The translations under genes and the position numbers were made by a program. A DNA stretch of 16,358 nt from Candidatus Nanopelagicales bacterium (GTDB lineage: Bacteria; Actinomycetota; Actinomycetes; S36-B12; UBA5976): contig JAIOWT010000015.1 of assembly GCA_021742025.1 (NCBI GenBank), forward strand, positions 1 to 16,358. Reading direction: 5' to 3'. Below the pieces are notes generated by a model. It saw nothing but the letters and a program-made list of their open reading frames with translations. It was not told where the DNA came from and did not search any database. Below are positions 1 through 8,069 of the stretch, piece after piece. How positions within the stretch are numbered: position 1 is the first letter of the stretch; each line of letters opens with the position of its first letter.

Positions 1-172
1 AGATGCGAACTTTGCCCATATGTGAAACATCAAAAATTCCAACCGCATTTCGCACAGCGGTGTGTTCCGCCACTGTTCCTGAGGTGTATTCAATTGGCAT
101 ATCCCAACCACCAAATGGACCCATCTTGGCGCCAAGGGATAAATGCGTTTCATGTAAGGGAACTAAAGACAT
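1..172 (-). CDS. gcvT: GcvT, glycine cleavage T protein (5' end only)
   Basis: Aminomethyltransferase of the glycine cleavage system. It takes the aminomethyl group from the lipoyl arm of the H protein, passes the methylene to tetrahydrofolate and releases ammonia. Reading the minus strand from an ATG at 172 gives 57 residues before the window edge, starting [20 protein letters not shown]. The typical N-terminal GcvT signatures follow: [13 protein letters not shown] (residues 17-29), [19 protein letters not shown] (36-54). The rest of the protein (about 360 residues in the family) lies outside. It is divergent from pepA with 119 bp between the start codons. There is no Shine-Dalgarno before the ATG; instead TACGGT lies 6 nt upstream, which fits a leaderless transcript. 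It depends functionally on lipoate, like several neighbours here. Confidence 0.93.
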   Translation of the reverse strand, partial: MSLVPLHETHLSLGAKMGPFGGWDMPIEYTSGTVAEHTAVRNAVGIFDVSHMGKVRI

Positions 173-178
173 ACTCAA

Positions 179-184
179 ACCGTA
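179..184 (-). promoter_or_regulatory. candidate -10 box of gcvT (leaderless)
   Basis: On the minus strand TACGGT (TANNNT) ends 6 nt before the gcvT ATG, so transcription would start at or next to the start codon. No clear -35 is visible. A perfect 10-bp palindrome GTACTAGTAC (182-191) overlaps it, and GGTACT occurs twice just upstream on the same strand, so a repressor site is possible but unproven. Confidence 0.45.
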
Positions 185-291
185 CTAGTACCGTTTACTC
201 AGTACCACTCGAACCATGTCGGCCACCACCGACTTGGTTTGTACCATTCCAACAGGCAAACCAGACCCACCTAGTTCAATCGGAGTCCTAA

Positions 292-1812
292 ATGACAATT
301 ACTGTCACACCAACTGTTCCTTCACTCAGTTACAAAACAGGGAACCCACTTACTGCCTACGTAAATGCCGTTGTGATTGGGCTGTCTAGTGATGGTCAGC
401 TTTCGGTTGTCTCAGATTCAATTTCAAAGGCTGCTGCAACCAAGATCGTGGCTGCCTTTAAGGAGGTAGGCGCAACTGGAGCTCTCGATGAAGTAACTCG
501 GATTCCTGCTGGTGCACTTGCCGACGCTGAGGTAATTGTTGGCGTAGGACTTGGCAGTGCAAAGGATGCAATTTCACACGAACGCTTACGCAGGGCAACA
601 GGTAGTGCAGTGCGAAGTCTTGGTGGATTCAAAAAGGTCGCGATCGCAATTACTGCTGAAGGACCGCTTGAAGCGGGCGCACTTCTGGAAGGTGCCGCGT
701 TTGGTTCATATTCATTTACTGAACATCGTTCTGCCACATTGAAGAAAGCTAAAGCACCTGTTGCCTCGATCGCATTGTTTACCGCTAAAACTCGAACCAG
801 TGAATATCGTGATGCTCTGCATCGGGCTCAAGTACTTTCCGAAGCCATCAATTTTTCTCGTAACTTGATAAACGCATCCCCTTTGCATCTGGCTCCGGCA
901 GATCTTGCTCGGGAAGCAAAGGCGTTTTTGTCAGGCACCAAAGTAAAAGTCGAAATCCTTGACGAGAAGGCACTAGCAACAGGTGGGTACGGCGGAATTC
1001 TTGGAGTAGGTCAAGGCTCTACTCGCCCACCTCGATTGATTCGCATGGAATATCGTCCGAAGGATGCTACGAAGCATGTCGCTCTCGTTGGTAAGGGAAT
1101 CACATTTGATACCGGTGGCATATCACTTAAGCCACCTGCAAACATGCACCACATGAAAGATGACATGTCTGGCGCTGCCGCTGTGATCTCAACGATTAGA
1201 GCTATTGCAGATTTAGAACTAAATATTTCAGTTACCGCATACGCGGCCTGCGCGGAAAACATGCCAGGTGGAGGTGCACAGCGCCCAGGCGATGTCATAA
1301 CAACTTATGGTGGCCGCACTATCGAAGTACTTAATACTGACGCTGAAGGACGCCTAGTTATGTCTGATGCGCTGGTACGTGCCGCCGAAGACAATCCTGA
1401 TGTTGTTATTGACATTGCAACTTTGACTGGCGCTGCGGTGGTAGCGCTTGGACACCGCACCGCCGGTGTGATGGGTGATACTTTGGTACGCGATGCAGTT
1501 AAGGCAAGCGCAGATCGAGCAGGTGAAGAATTCTGGCCGATGCCACTTCCTGAAGAACTTCGCCCAGAGCTTGATTCCTTAGTGGCTGACATTGCCAATG
1601 TTGGCTCACGCGAAGGCGGAATGCTCTCTGCTGGCTGGTTCCTCAAGGATTTCGTAGCGGAGGGTCTGCCTTGGGCTCACCTAGACATAGCCGGCCCAGC
1701 ATTTAATCCTGGTAGCCCGTGGGGTTACACCCATAAGGGTGGGGTTGGCTTTGGAATTCGGACGATGTTGGCATTCACTGAAGATGTGATGGACGGCACA
1801 GTCGAGTTCTAA
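292..1812 (+). CDS. pepA: leucyl aminopeptidase, M17 family
   Basis: Cytosolic two-metal aminopeptidase that removes N-terminal residues from peptides during peptide turnover. It has 506 residues, normal for M17. The N-terminal macro-like domain covers roughly residues 20-170 and the catalytic domain 185-500. The metal and catalytic residues are all visible: K268 and D273 in VGKGITFDTGG, K280, D291 in MKDDMSGAAA, and D350, E352 and R354 in the NTDAEGRL signature. The enzyme should therefore be active. The ATG at 292 is chosen because GGAG (282-285) lies 6 nt upstream. It is divergent from gcvT and is followed after 107 bp by lpdA on the same strand, as in many actinobacteria (called PepB in mycobacteria). 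Hexameric assembly is expected from the family and is not visible here. Confidence 0.97.
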   Translation: MTITVTPTVPSLSYKTGNPLTAYVNAVVIGLSSDGQLSVVSDSISKAAATKIVAAFKEVGATGALDEVTRIPAGALADAEVIVGVGLGSAKDAISHERLRRATGSAVRSLGGFKKVAIAITAEGPLEAGALLEGAAFGSYSFTEHRSATLKKAKAPVASIALFTAKTRTSEYRDALHRAQVLSEAINFSRNLINASPLHLAPADLAREAKAFLSGTKVKVEILDEKALATGGYGGILGVGQGSTRPPRLIRMEYRPKDATKHVALVGKGITFDTGGISLKPPANMHHMKDDMSGAAAVISTIRAIADLELNISVTAYAACAENMPGGGAQRPGDVITTYGGRTIEVLNTDAEGRLVMSDALVRAAEDNPDVVIDIATLTGAAVVALGHRTAGVMGDTLVRDAVKASADRAGEEFWPMPLPEELRPELDSLVADIANVGSREGGMLSAGWFLKDFVAEGLPWAHLDIAGPAFNPGSPWGYTHKGGVGFGIRTMLAFTEDVMDGTVEF

Positions 1813-1851
1813 GCGATGAACTCCAGGTGAATCTTTCTGACCCGGACTGAC

Positions 1852-1882
1852 TTGGTTTTACTCCCCGTGAAAGACTTAAGGT
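1852..1882 (+). promoter_or_regulatory. possible promoter of lpdA
   Basis: TTGGTT (1852-1857) and TAAGGT (1877-1882) are separated by 19 bp in the 107-bp gap between pepA and lpdA. This would place the transcript start near 1889, about 31 nt before the ATG. The spacing is longer than ideal and the match is weak. Read-through from pepA is the alternative, since no terminator hairpin is visible in the gap. Confidence 0.3.
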
Positions 1883-1919
1883 AGCGCGCGAGCGCACCAA
1901 GGATATTTGCGGAGGATTG

Positions 1920-3281
1920 ATGCACGACATCGTAATTTTAGGTGGCGGAAGCGGCGGATATGCTTGCGCTTTACGAGCATCTCAACTTGGACTTTCAGTG
2001 GTCTTGATAGAGCAAGACAAACTAGGTGGCACCTGCCTTCATCGTGGTTGCATACCTACTAAAGCTCTGCTGCATGCAGCTGAAGTTGCTGATACTGCCC
2101 GCGAAGGTGAGCACATTGGTGTCCACAGCACCTTCAATGGCATTGACATGAAAAAGGTCAACGAATACAAAGATGGCGTAATCGGTCGCCTCTACAAAGG
2201 TCTGCAAGGTTTAGTAAAGAGTCGCGACATTACTTATGTCGAAGGCTCCGGAAAACTAGTTGCTCCTAATGCGGTTGAAGTTAACGGTCAGCGTTGCGAA
2301 GGCAAGAACATTGTTCTTGCAACTGGATCTTTTGCTCGATCAATTCCAGGATTGGAAATTTCTGGTCGAATCATGACAAGTGACCAAGCATTGCTGATGG
2401 ACTACGTGCCTGCAAGCGCAATCATTCTTGGTGGCGGAGTCATCGGCGTTGAATTCGCATCCGTTTGGAAATCTTTTGGTGTTGATGTCACCATCATCGA
2501 AGGACTTCCAACACTTGTTCCAGCTGAAGATGCTGCGGTATCCAAAGCAATGGAACGCGCCTATCGCAAGCGTGGCATCAACTTCAAAACTGGCGTTCGA
2601 TTCCAGTCCGCAACTCAAGACGACAAGAACGTGACGATCACCTTGGAATCTGGCGAAACCGTTTCTGCCGATTTGTTACTAGTTGCGGTTGGTCGCGGAC
2701 CTCGTACCGAGAATCTTGGCTATGAAGATCAGGGCATTTCCATGGATCGTGGGTTTGTACTTGCCAACGATCGCTTGGCGACAAATATTCCGGGCGTATT
2801 TGCAGTTGGCGACATAGTTCCAGGACTACAACTTGCGCATCGTGGTTTCCAGCAAGGAATCTTTGTTGCGGAAGAGATTGCCGGCCTGGGTCCTGCAACT
2901 ATTGATGAACTAGGTATCCCCCGCGTTACGTACAGTGAGCCAGAAATTGCCAGCATTGGCTTAACAGAAGCCCAAGCTAAGGAAAAATACGGCGAAATAG
3001 AAGCCTACGAATACAACCTCGGTGGCAATGGCAAGAGCCAAATTCTTGGTACAACCGGCTTTATCAAGCTAGTTCGCAAGAAGAGCGACGGAATCGTTGT
3101 TGGAGTTCACATGATTGGTGCTCGCGTCGGCGAACTGATCGCAGAAGCACAATTGGTCTACAACTGGGAAGGAACCGCTGAAGATGTGGCTCCACTAGTT
3201 CATGCCCATCCGACACAAAGTGAAGCAATGGGAGAAGCGTTCATGGCGTTGGCTGGCAAGCCGCTTCATGCGCACGCTTAA
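1920..3281 (+). CDS. lpdA: dihydrolipoyl dehydrogenase (E3)
   Basis: FAD-dependent E3 subunit that reoxidises dihydrolipoamide on E2 (and on the glycine cleavage H protein), passing electrons to NAD+. Visible elements, numbered from ATG 1920: the N-terminal FAD dinucleotide motif [17 protein letters not shown] (8-24); the redox disulfide C39/C44 in [16 protein letters not shown]; the central NAD-binding motif [18 protein letters not shown]; the second FAD motif around [17 protein letters not shown]; and the C-terminal catalytic pair H430/E435 in [14 protein letters not shown]. The 453-residue length is normal. A TTG three bases upstream is also open, but GGAGG (1911-1915) sits only 1 nt from it and 4 nt from the ATG, so the ATG is preferred. 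It is followed after 41 bp by the E2 gene, forming an E3-E2 pair. Confidence 0.97.
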   Translation: MHDIVILGGGSGGYACALRASQLGLSVVLIEQDKLGGTCLHRGCIPTKALLHAAEVADTAREGEHIGVHSTFNGIDMKKVNEYKDGVIGRLYKGLQGLVKSRDITYVEGSGKLVAPNAVEVNGQRCEGKNIVLATGSFARSIPGLEISGRIMTSDQALLMDYVPASAIILGGGVIGVEFASVWKSFGVDVTIIEGLPTLVPAEDAAVSKAMERAYRKRGINFKTGVRFQSATQDDKNVTITLESGETVSADLLLVAVGRGPRTENLGYEDQGISMDRGFVLANDRLATNIPGVFAVGDIVPGLQLAHRGFQQGIFVAEEIAGLGPATIDELGIPRVTYSEPEIASIGLTEAQAKEKYGEIEAYEYNLGGNGKSQILGTTGFIKLVRKKSDGIVVGVHMIGARVGELIAEAQLVYNWEGTAEDVAPLVHAHPTQSEAMGEAFMALAGKPLHAHA

Positions 3282-3322
3282 CCGATAGCCTTAATACAAC
3301 TAGTAAAAGGAGTAACGGCACA

Positions 3323-5143
3323 GTGGCTACTACGGTATCAATGCCCCAACTGGGCGAGAGCGTAACCGAAGGAACAGTTACCCGTTGGCTCAAAGCAGTC
3401 GGCGATACAGTAACTGCCGACGAGCCATTACTAGAAGTCTCAACTGACAAAGTTGATACCGAAATTCCCTCACCGGTAAGCGGCGTACTAACTGAAATTA
3501 TTGCTGGCGAAGATGCAGTTGTTCTTGTAGGCGGCGCACTTGCTGTGATCTCGGAATCTGCCGCCGCCATCATCACTGGTGCCGAAGCCGTCATCGCTGG
3601 CGATGACGCTGCTTCGGAATTAGGAACAGAAGCAAACACTGTCGCTCCTGCCGCTACTTCCACTCCCGAACCAGCGCCAGTGCCTGCGGCTCCGGCTGCA
3701 CCAGCTCCGGCTCCGGCTCCTTCTGCCCCCGCAAGTAGCGGCCTTGTAACTCCAGTTCTATTACCAGCACTTGGCGAAAGTGTTACCGAAGGAACCGTTA
3801 CTCGCTGGCTAAAAGCCATTGGAGATTCGGTGGCTGCCGATGAAGCATTGCTTGAAGTTTCTACCGACAAAGTCGACACCGAAATTCCATCCCCTGTTGC
3901 AGGTATCCTGCTCGAAATCACAGTGGCCGAAGATGGTGTTGCGCTAGTTGGCGCGCAACTTGGAACTATTGGCGCGCTTTCCGGATCTACTCCTGCAGCA
4001 GTACCTGCTCCTGCTACCCCAGCAACTTCCGCACCTGTCGCTGCACCTGTTTCTGCTCCTATTTCCGAAGCAGCGTCATCGCCAGCGATGACGGCTTCGG
4101 CGCCAGCGATGGCGGCTTCGGCGCCCACGATGACGGCGACGGCAGTTAACAACAGCAGTGCGTATGCAACTCCACTAGTTCGCAAGATTGCAGCCGAACG
4201 TGGCGTAGATCTTTCAACTGTTGTTGGTACCGGAGTGGGCGGTCGCATTCGCAAGGAAGACATAGTTTCCGCGCCGACAACCCTGACTCCAGTGGTTGTT
4301 AACGAAGCCCGCCCAGTTGAATCCAAGCCATTTGTTGCACCAGCTGTTGCCATTACTCCTGCGGCAGCTACAGCACCAGCAGGAGTAACCACTTCAGCAC
4401 AAGCAGCTCCGGCAAGTGAGCTGCGCGGTCGCACAGAACCAATGACCAGACTTCGCAAAGTTATCGCAGAGCGGATGGTTGAATCGCTTCAGATTTCTGC
4501 ACAATTGACTTCCGTGGTTGAGGTTGACGTAACTCGTATCGCATCACTTCGCAATCGATCCAAAGCAGCATTTGAATCGCGGGAAGGTGTGAAACTTTCA
4601 TTCTTGCCATTCTTTGCTAAAGCCACATGTGAAGCTTTAAAGCAATTCCCTAATGTGAATGCAACGCTAGATCAAGAAGCCGGAACCGTTACATATTTCG
4701 ATGCTGAGCACGTGGGCATTGCAGTTGATACCGAGCGCGGCCTGCTCGTCCCAGTTATTCGTGATGCTGGTGACCTAAACATCGGTGGTTTAGCTCGCAA
4801 GATAAATGATCTAGCAGAACGCACTCGCACCAACAAGTTATCCCCGGACGAACTAAGCGGCGGTACCTTCACAATCACTAACACCGGAAGTCGTGGCGCG
4901 TTGTTTGATACTCCAATCATCAACCAGCCGCAGGTTGCCATCCTGGGCACTGGTGCAGTTGTTAAGCGACCAGTTGTTACGACTGATGACACCGGAGCTG
5001 ATGTAATCTCAGTTCGCCAGATGGTTTACTTGGCACTGACTTATGACCATCGATTAGTTGATGGCGCAGATGCCGCTCGCTTCTTATCAGCCATTAAGGC
5101 TCGATTGGAAGAAGGCGCATTTGAAGCAGACCTTGGTCTCTAG
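3323..5143 (+). CDS. sucB: 2-oxo acid dehydrogenase E2 (dihydrolipoamide acyltransferase), two lipoyl domains
   Basis: E2 core of a pyruvate/2-oxoglutarate dehydrogenase complex, called SucB or DlaT in actinobacteria. Layout (606 aa): lipoyl domain 1 at residues 3-78 with lipoyl lysine K43 ([12 protein letters not shown]); Ala/Pro linker; lipoyl domain 2 at 143-218 with K183; long Ala/Pro/Ser/Thr linker; E3/E1-binding domain at about 281-316; second linker; acyltransferase domain at about 368-603 with catalytic H576 and D580 in [11 protein letters not shown]. The two lipoyl domains are nearly identical in protein but differ at many third codon positions, so the duplication is old. The GTG start at 3323 has AAGGAG (3307-3312) 10 nt upstream. 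It follows lpdA and uses the lipoate made by LipB/LipA further downstream. The linkers carry a perfect 38-bp inverted repeat and 21-bp tandem repeats. Which oxo acid it serves cannot be told from sequence alone. Confidence 0.95.
   Translation: MATTVSMPQLGESVTEGTVTRWLKAVGDTVTADEPLLEVSTDKVDTEIPSPVSGVLTEIIAGEDAVVLVGGALAVISESAAAIITGAEAVIAGDDAASELGTEANTVAPAATSTPEPAPVPAAPAAPAPAPAPSAPASSGLVTPVLLPALGESVTEGTVTRWLKAIGDSVAADEALLEVSTDKVDTEIPSPVAGILLEITVAEDGVALVGAQLGTIGALSGSTPAAVPAPATPATSAPVAAPVSAPISEAASSPAMTASAPAMAASAPTMTATAVNNSSAYATPLVRKIAAERGVDLSTVVGTGVGGRIRKEDIVSAPTTLTPVVVNEARPVESKPFVAPAVAITPAAATAPAGVTTSAQAAPASELRGRTEPMTRLRKVIAERMVESLQISAQLTSVVEVDVTRIASLRNRSKAAFESREGVKLSFLPFFAKATCEALKQFPNVNATLDQEAGTVTYFDAEHVGIAVDTERGLLVPVIRDAGDLNIGGLARKINDLAERTRTNKLSPDELSGGTFTITNTGSRGALFDTPIINQPQVAILGTGAVVKRPVVTTDDTGADVISVRQMVYLALTYDHRLVDGADAARFLSAIKARLEEGAFEADLGL
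3581..3618 (+). repeat. inverted repeat within sucB, left arm
   Basis: The 38 bases are the exact reverse complement of 4064-4101. The arm encodes residues 87-98 of SucB plus part of E99 ([12 protein letters not shown]). Imperfect homology continues past it for about 15 bp (12 of 15 matching), and the arm lies at the end of a 21-bp unit (3581-3601) preceded by a diverged unit (3560-3580). Confidence 0.95.
4064..4101 (-). repeat. inverted repeat within sucB, right arm
   Basis: This is the exact reverse complement of 3581-3618, separated from it by 445 bp that carry lipoyl domain 2. In the sense frame it encodes [12 protein letters not shown] (residues 248-259). Read on the minus strand it encodes the same [12 protein letters not shown] peptide as the left arm. 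Confidence 0.95.
4081..4143 (+). repeat. three 21-bp tandem units in the sucB linker
   Basis: Units at 4081-4101, 4102-4122 and 4123-4143. The first two differ at one base and the third is more diverged. In frame they encode [14 protein letters not shown] and PTMTATA, a flexible Ala/Thr/Pro linker ahead of the E3-binding domain. Expansion by slippage is likely. The same unit, inverted, occurs at 3560-3601. Confidence 0.9.
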
Positions 5144-5185
5144 TTTCAACTCGCCTAATCCCACTGCTCGTAGCAAGGTAACAGT

Positions 5186-6073
5186 ATGCGCATAGTTATT
5201 GGTGGTTCCTCGGGACTTATTGGCACTGAACTAGTTGATTCACTCCGCAAGGATGGACATGAAGTGCTTCGACTGGTGCGACGAAAGCCAACAGCTTCGT
5301 CTGAAATTTACTGGAATCCAGCCGCAGGTGAGCTTGATTTTGCACAGTTGGCCGGTGCAAACGTAATCATTAACCTTGCAGGTGCCGGTGTTGGAGATAG
5401 TCGCTGGACCGAAAAATACAAAGCAATGATCCTGTCATCGCGTGTTGATTCAACTACGTTATTAGCAAAAGCTGCAGCAGAGATAAAGCCCGACGTATTT
5501 GTTGCTGGTAGTGCAATCGGTTGGTACGGCGATACTGCAGATCGCCAAGTAGACGAGTCCAGCCCAGCCGGAACTGGTTTCCTGGCAGATGTCGTAGTTG
5601 CTTGGGAAAAGGCTTCCCAGCCAGCCAGCGCCGCTGGGGTTCGAGTTGTTAACATCCGAACTGGATTAGTGGCTGCAAAAAATGGTGGTGCGTGGAGTCG
5701 CCTACTTCCAATTTTCAAGTTGGGCGCAGGTGGCAAACTTGGGTCAGGAAAGCAATACTGGTCATTCATTTCGATGCGAGATGAAATTGCCGCAATCAAG
5801 TTTGTGATTTCAAATTCTAATATCACCGGCCCAGTCAACTTAACTGCTCCTGAGCCGGCGACCAATTCTGAAGTGACAAAGGCCATGTCAAAAATTTTCA
5901 ATCGGCCTGCACTTTTTCCTGTACCCGAATTTGCCTTGAAATCATTGCTTGGTGAGTTTTCCCAAGAAGTACTTGGTAGTGCGCGGGTAATTCCTCGTGT
6001 CTTGATGGATGCAGGTTTTGAATTTCAAGACCCAAACATTGAAAGTGCGATGCGCACTCTGGCCACTAAGTAA
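5186..6073 (+). CDS. TIGR01777 family NAD(P)-binding epimerase-like protein
   Basis: Extended short-chain dehydrogenase/reductase-like protein of the TIGR01777 family (YfcH, SDR39U1). The family's substrate is not established. The 295 residues include an N-terminal Rossmann motif GGSSGLIG (6-13), ANVIINLAGAGVGDSRW, a GSAIGWYGD segment typical of the family, and a C-terminal DUF1731-like part with LLGEFSQEVLGSARVIPRVL before AGFEFQDP. The ATG at 5186 has AAGG (5175-5178) 7 nt upstream. It starts 42 bp after sucB, in the place of Rv2216 in the mycobacterial order, so co-transcription with the E2 gene is likely. A role linked to the E2/lipoate block is suggested only by this recurring neighbourhood. 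Confidence 0.88.
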   Translation: MRIVIGGSSGLIGTELVDSLRKDGHEVLRLVRRKPTASSEIYWNPAAGELDFAQLAGANVIINLAGAGVGDSRWTEKYKAMILSSRVDSTTLLAKAAAEIKPDVFVAGSAIGWYGDTADRQVDESSPAGTGFLADVVVAWEKASQPASAAGVRVVNIRTGLVAAKNGGAWSRLLPIFKLGAGGKLGSGKQYWSFISMRDEIAAIKFVISNSNITGPVNLTAPEPATNSEVTKAMSKIFNRPALFPVPEFALKSLLGEFSQEVLGSARVIPRVLMDAGFEFQDPNIESAMRTLATK

Positions 6074-6078
6074 TCCCC

Positions 6079-7350
6079 ATGTCCGGCATACCTTCGAAAA
6101 CCGACGTTGTAGTCATTGGTGCCGGTTTGGCTGGACTGGCAGCAGCTCGTCGACTGTCTATCGCTGGACGGGAAGTTTGTGTTATCGATGCCAGCGATGA
6201 AATTGGCGGAAGAATTCGAACGGATCAAGTTGATGGAGTATTGCTTGACCGGGGCTTCCAGTTATACAACCCTGCATACACCGAAGGAATTAGCGTTCTT
6301 GACCTGAAGGCATTGGATGTAAAGAGTTTTTCCCCTGGAGTAATTGTTTCCATTGAAGGTCGCAACTATTCGGTGGCTGATCCAAAGCGAGACCCAGCCT
6401 CGGCAATCGATAGCTTGCTCGCACCTGTTGGAAAGTTTTCGAGCAAGTTTAAGTTTGCCCGATATGCACTTGGTTTAGCTCTAACCAAAACCAAGTCGGC
6501 ATCATATGATCAACGCACCGATGCCTTTCTGCGCGCCAAATTTGGTACCGACCTCACAGACACATTGCTTCGTCCATTTTTGGCTGGAGTTTTTCTTGAG
6601 CCAGAGCTTGCAACCTCAAAGCGATTTTTTGATATCGCACTCAAGTCATTTATTTCCGGTACACCTGGAGTTCCAAGTGCAGGTATGCAGGCAATTCCGC
6701 GACAATTGGCTGCACAACTTCCCACCGGCAGCATTCATTTAAACGTGACGGCGCAAGCGGTGGCTAGCACTATGGTTCGCACGGATCTAGGTGACATTAG
6801 ATGTCGGTCAGTAGTGATTGCAACTAACGCTCGCAGCGCGGCACTCCTAATTCCAAGTCTTAAAGTTCCACCAAGCAACGGCGTAACTACTTGGTACCAC
6901 CTTGCAGATTGCCCAGGCTCTGAACTGACTGAAGGTAAAAGCACCTTGGTTGTTGACGGCAGGAAGTTTAAAGGACCACTGGATGATCCTTCTCGCCCGT
7001 TGGTAAACACAGTTGTAATGACAAACAGTGCGCCGTCATATGCGTCCAACGGACGAACCTTGATTTCATCCTCAGCCATCGGTGTGCACCCGTCCACTCA
7101 TTCCGAGTTGAGCGTAAGGTCGCACCTCGCGGCGCTATACAAAGTTCCAACAGGTAATTGGACGCACGTTGCTACCTATCCAATTCCTGATGCATTACCG
7201 ATGATGGCTGCGCCTCATGACATTGAACAATCAGTTCGACTCTCTGATGGCGTTTACATCGCAGGAGATTATCGACAAGTGTCTTCAACAAATGGTGCAT
7301 TAGCCAGCGGTCGACGAGCTGCCGAAGCCCTGCTCACCGATGATCTTTAA
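6079..7350 (+). CDS. FAD-dependent oxidoreductase (amine oxidase / phytoene desaturase-like)
   Basis: A flavoprotein of the flavin-containing amine oxidase superfamily (protoporphyrinogen oxidase and phytoene desaturase-like). The 423 residues begin with the FAD motif VVVIGAGLAGLAAARRL (GxGxxG at 14-19), then VIDASDEIGGRIRTD containing the GGR motif. The second beta strand ends in D37, where these families usually have Glu. The C-terminus has DGVYIAGDYRQVSSTNGALASGRRAAEALL, which closes the FAD site. The substrate cannot be inferred. The ATG lies 5 nt after the preceding stop with no Shine-Dalgarno, so translational coupling to the TIGR01777 gene is likely. Its stop overlaps the stop of the convergent S51-like gene. 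It is not part of the mycobacterial gene order and may be a lineage-specific insertion. Confidence 0.85.
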   Translation: MSGIPSKTDVVVIGAGLAGLAAARRLSIAGREVCVIDASDEIGGRIRTDQVDGVLLDRGFQLYNPAYTEGISVLDLKALDVKSFSPGVIVSIEGRNYSVADPKRDPASAIDSLLAPVGKFSSKFKFARYALGLALTKTKSASYDQRTDAFLRAKFGTDLTDTLLRPFLAGVFLEPELATSKRFFDIALKSFISGTPGVPSAGMQAIPRQLAAQLPTGSIHLNVTAQAVASTMVRTDLGDIRCRSVVIATNARSAALLIPSLKVPPSNGVTTWYHLADCPGSELTEGKSTLVVDGRKFKGPLDDPSRPLVNTVVMTNSAPSYASNGRTLISSSAIGVHPSTHSELSVRSHLAALYKVPTGNWTHVATYPIPDALPMMAAPHDIEQSVRLSDGVYIAGDYRQVSSTNGALASGRRAAEALLTDDL

Positions 7351-8069
7351 ACCAAGCGTCCTGGTTCAAGTACCGTTTCTTTAACTTCCCCGTTTAGCGA
7401 TTCAATTCGATAGCCCTTGGCCTTGCTCTCGGGTGTATCGACCACGATTTCTACCGGGTTAACCCCTTCGTAAACAACCGCAGCGTGATCATCTGTCGCG
7501 TATGACATCGGTAATGTTCCCGCCGAAACTAATGAGTGCAGTAACGGCCGCCGTTGTGCTTCGGTGTCGTAATGCACACCGTTTCCATATGGCAATAAAG
7601 CTAATCCGTTTGTCACGGTCTCAAGCTTTGGTCCAAATGAATCAGTGGGCCCACCAACGTGCCAACAAATAGAACCTGCGCTGACCCCACCTAGAACTAC
7701 GCCACGTTCCCAAGCATCTTTGGCTGCAGCATCAACGCCGTGTAAGCGCCAGATTGCCAAGAGGTTGGCTACTGAACCCCCGCCAACCCAAACCAGGTCA
7801 GCGCGACCAAAAGCTTCATCAACCGGGACATTTGGTTGCGTGAATAGTGCCAAGTGTTCAACATCAACTCCAAGTCCCGAAACGCCTTGGTAACTTGTTG
7901 CCAAATAATTTGGGTTATCTCCGCTAGCGGTCAAAACAAACAAAACGCGAGGCCGAGTTTTGCCGGTCAGCTCGAGAGCGCGCTTGAATATCTGACCTGG
8001 CTTAACGACCCCCCAGCGATCGGTTTGAACAAAACCGCCACTTGACGCAACTATGTGACGTTGAGTCAC
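7347..8069 (-). CDS. peptidase E-like (S51 family) serine hydrolase
   Basis: Cytosolic class-I-glutamine-amidotransferase-fold serine hydrolase of the peptidase E/cyanophycinase family (S51). Family members cleave Asp-X dipeptides or related isopeptide substrates. The 240 residues carry the typical VWVGGGSVANLLAIWR segment (93-108), the nucleophile elbow GGVSAGSICW with S130, and H166 in GNGVHYDTEAQRR as the likely catalytic His. The start is a GTG whose bases overlap the TGA stop of the MMPL gene (GTGA, 8066-8069), implying translational coupling. No Shine-Dalgarno is visible. No cyanophycin synthetase gene is seen nearby, so a dipeptidase role is more likely than cyanophycin breakdown, but this is inference. 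Confidence 0.86.
   Translation of the reverse strand: MTQRHIVASSGGFVQTDRWGVVKPGQIFKRALELTGKTRPRVLFVLTASGDNPNYLATSYQGVSGLGVDVEHLALFTQPNVPVDEAFGRADLVWVGGGSVANLLAIWRLHGVDAAAKDAWERGVVLGGVSAGSICWHVGGPTDSFGPKLETVTNGLALLPYGNGVHYDTEAQRRPLLHSLVSAGTLPMSYATDDHAAVVYEGVNPVEIVVDTPESKAKGYRIESLNGEVKETVLEPGRLV

Noticed and set aside
22..291. Short open frame on the plus strand before pepA.
   Set aside because: Its first half is antisense to conserved GcvT N-terminal sequence and it has no Shine-Dalgarno or family resemblance.
173..291. Glycine riboswitch ahead of gcvT.
   Set aside because: I saw no GGAGAG-type core or paired aptamer pattern in this 119-bp gap, and the apparent leaderless start leaves no room for a leader.
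1917..1919. TTG as the lpdA start.
   Set aside because: GGAGG would be only 1 nt away; the adjacent ATG at 1920 has a workable 4-nt spacing.
4081..4143. Tandem 21-bp repeats as a CRISPR array or mobile-element end.
   Set aside because: They are contiguous without spacers, in frame, and encode a low-complexity linker.
3241..4458. Long open frame (405 codons) on the minus strand across sucB.
   Set aside because: It is antisense to clear E2 lipoyl domains and linkers. Its Ser/Thr/Val/Ala-only composition is what codon bias of Ala/Pro-rich coding produces, and it has no recognisable domain. It matters only for the inverted-repeat observation.
5308..5901. Open frame of 197 codons on the minus strand.
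   Set aside because: It is antisense to the TIGR01777 gene, whose family motifs are clear; no support for a second gene.
7321..7400. Rho-independent terminator between the convergent genes.
   Set aside because: No GC-rich hairpin followed by a T-run was found; the stop codons overlap.
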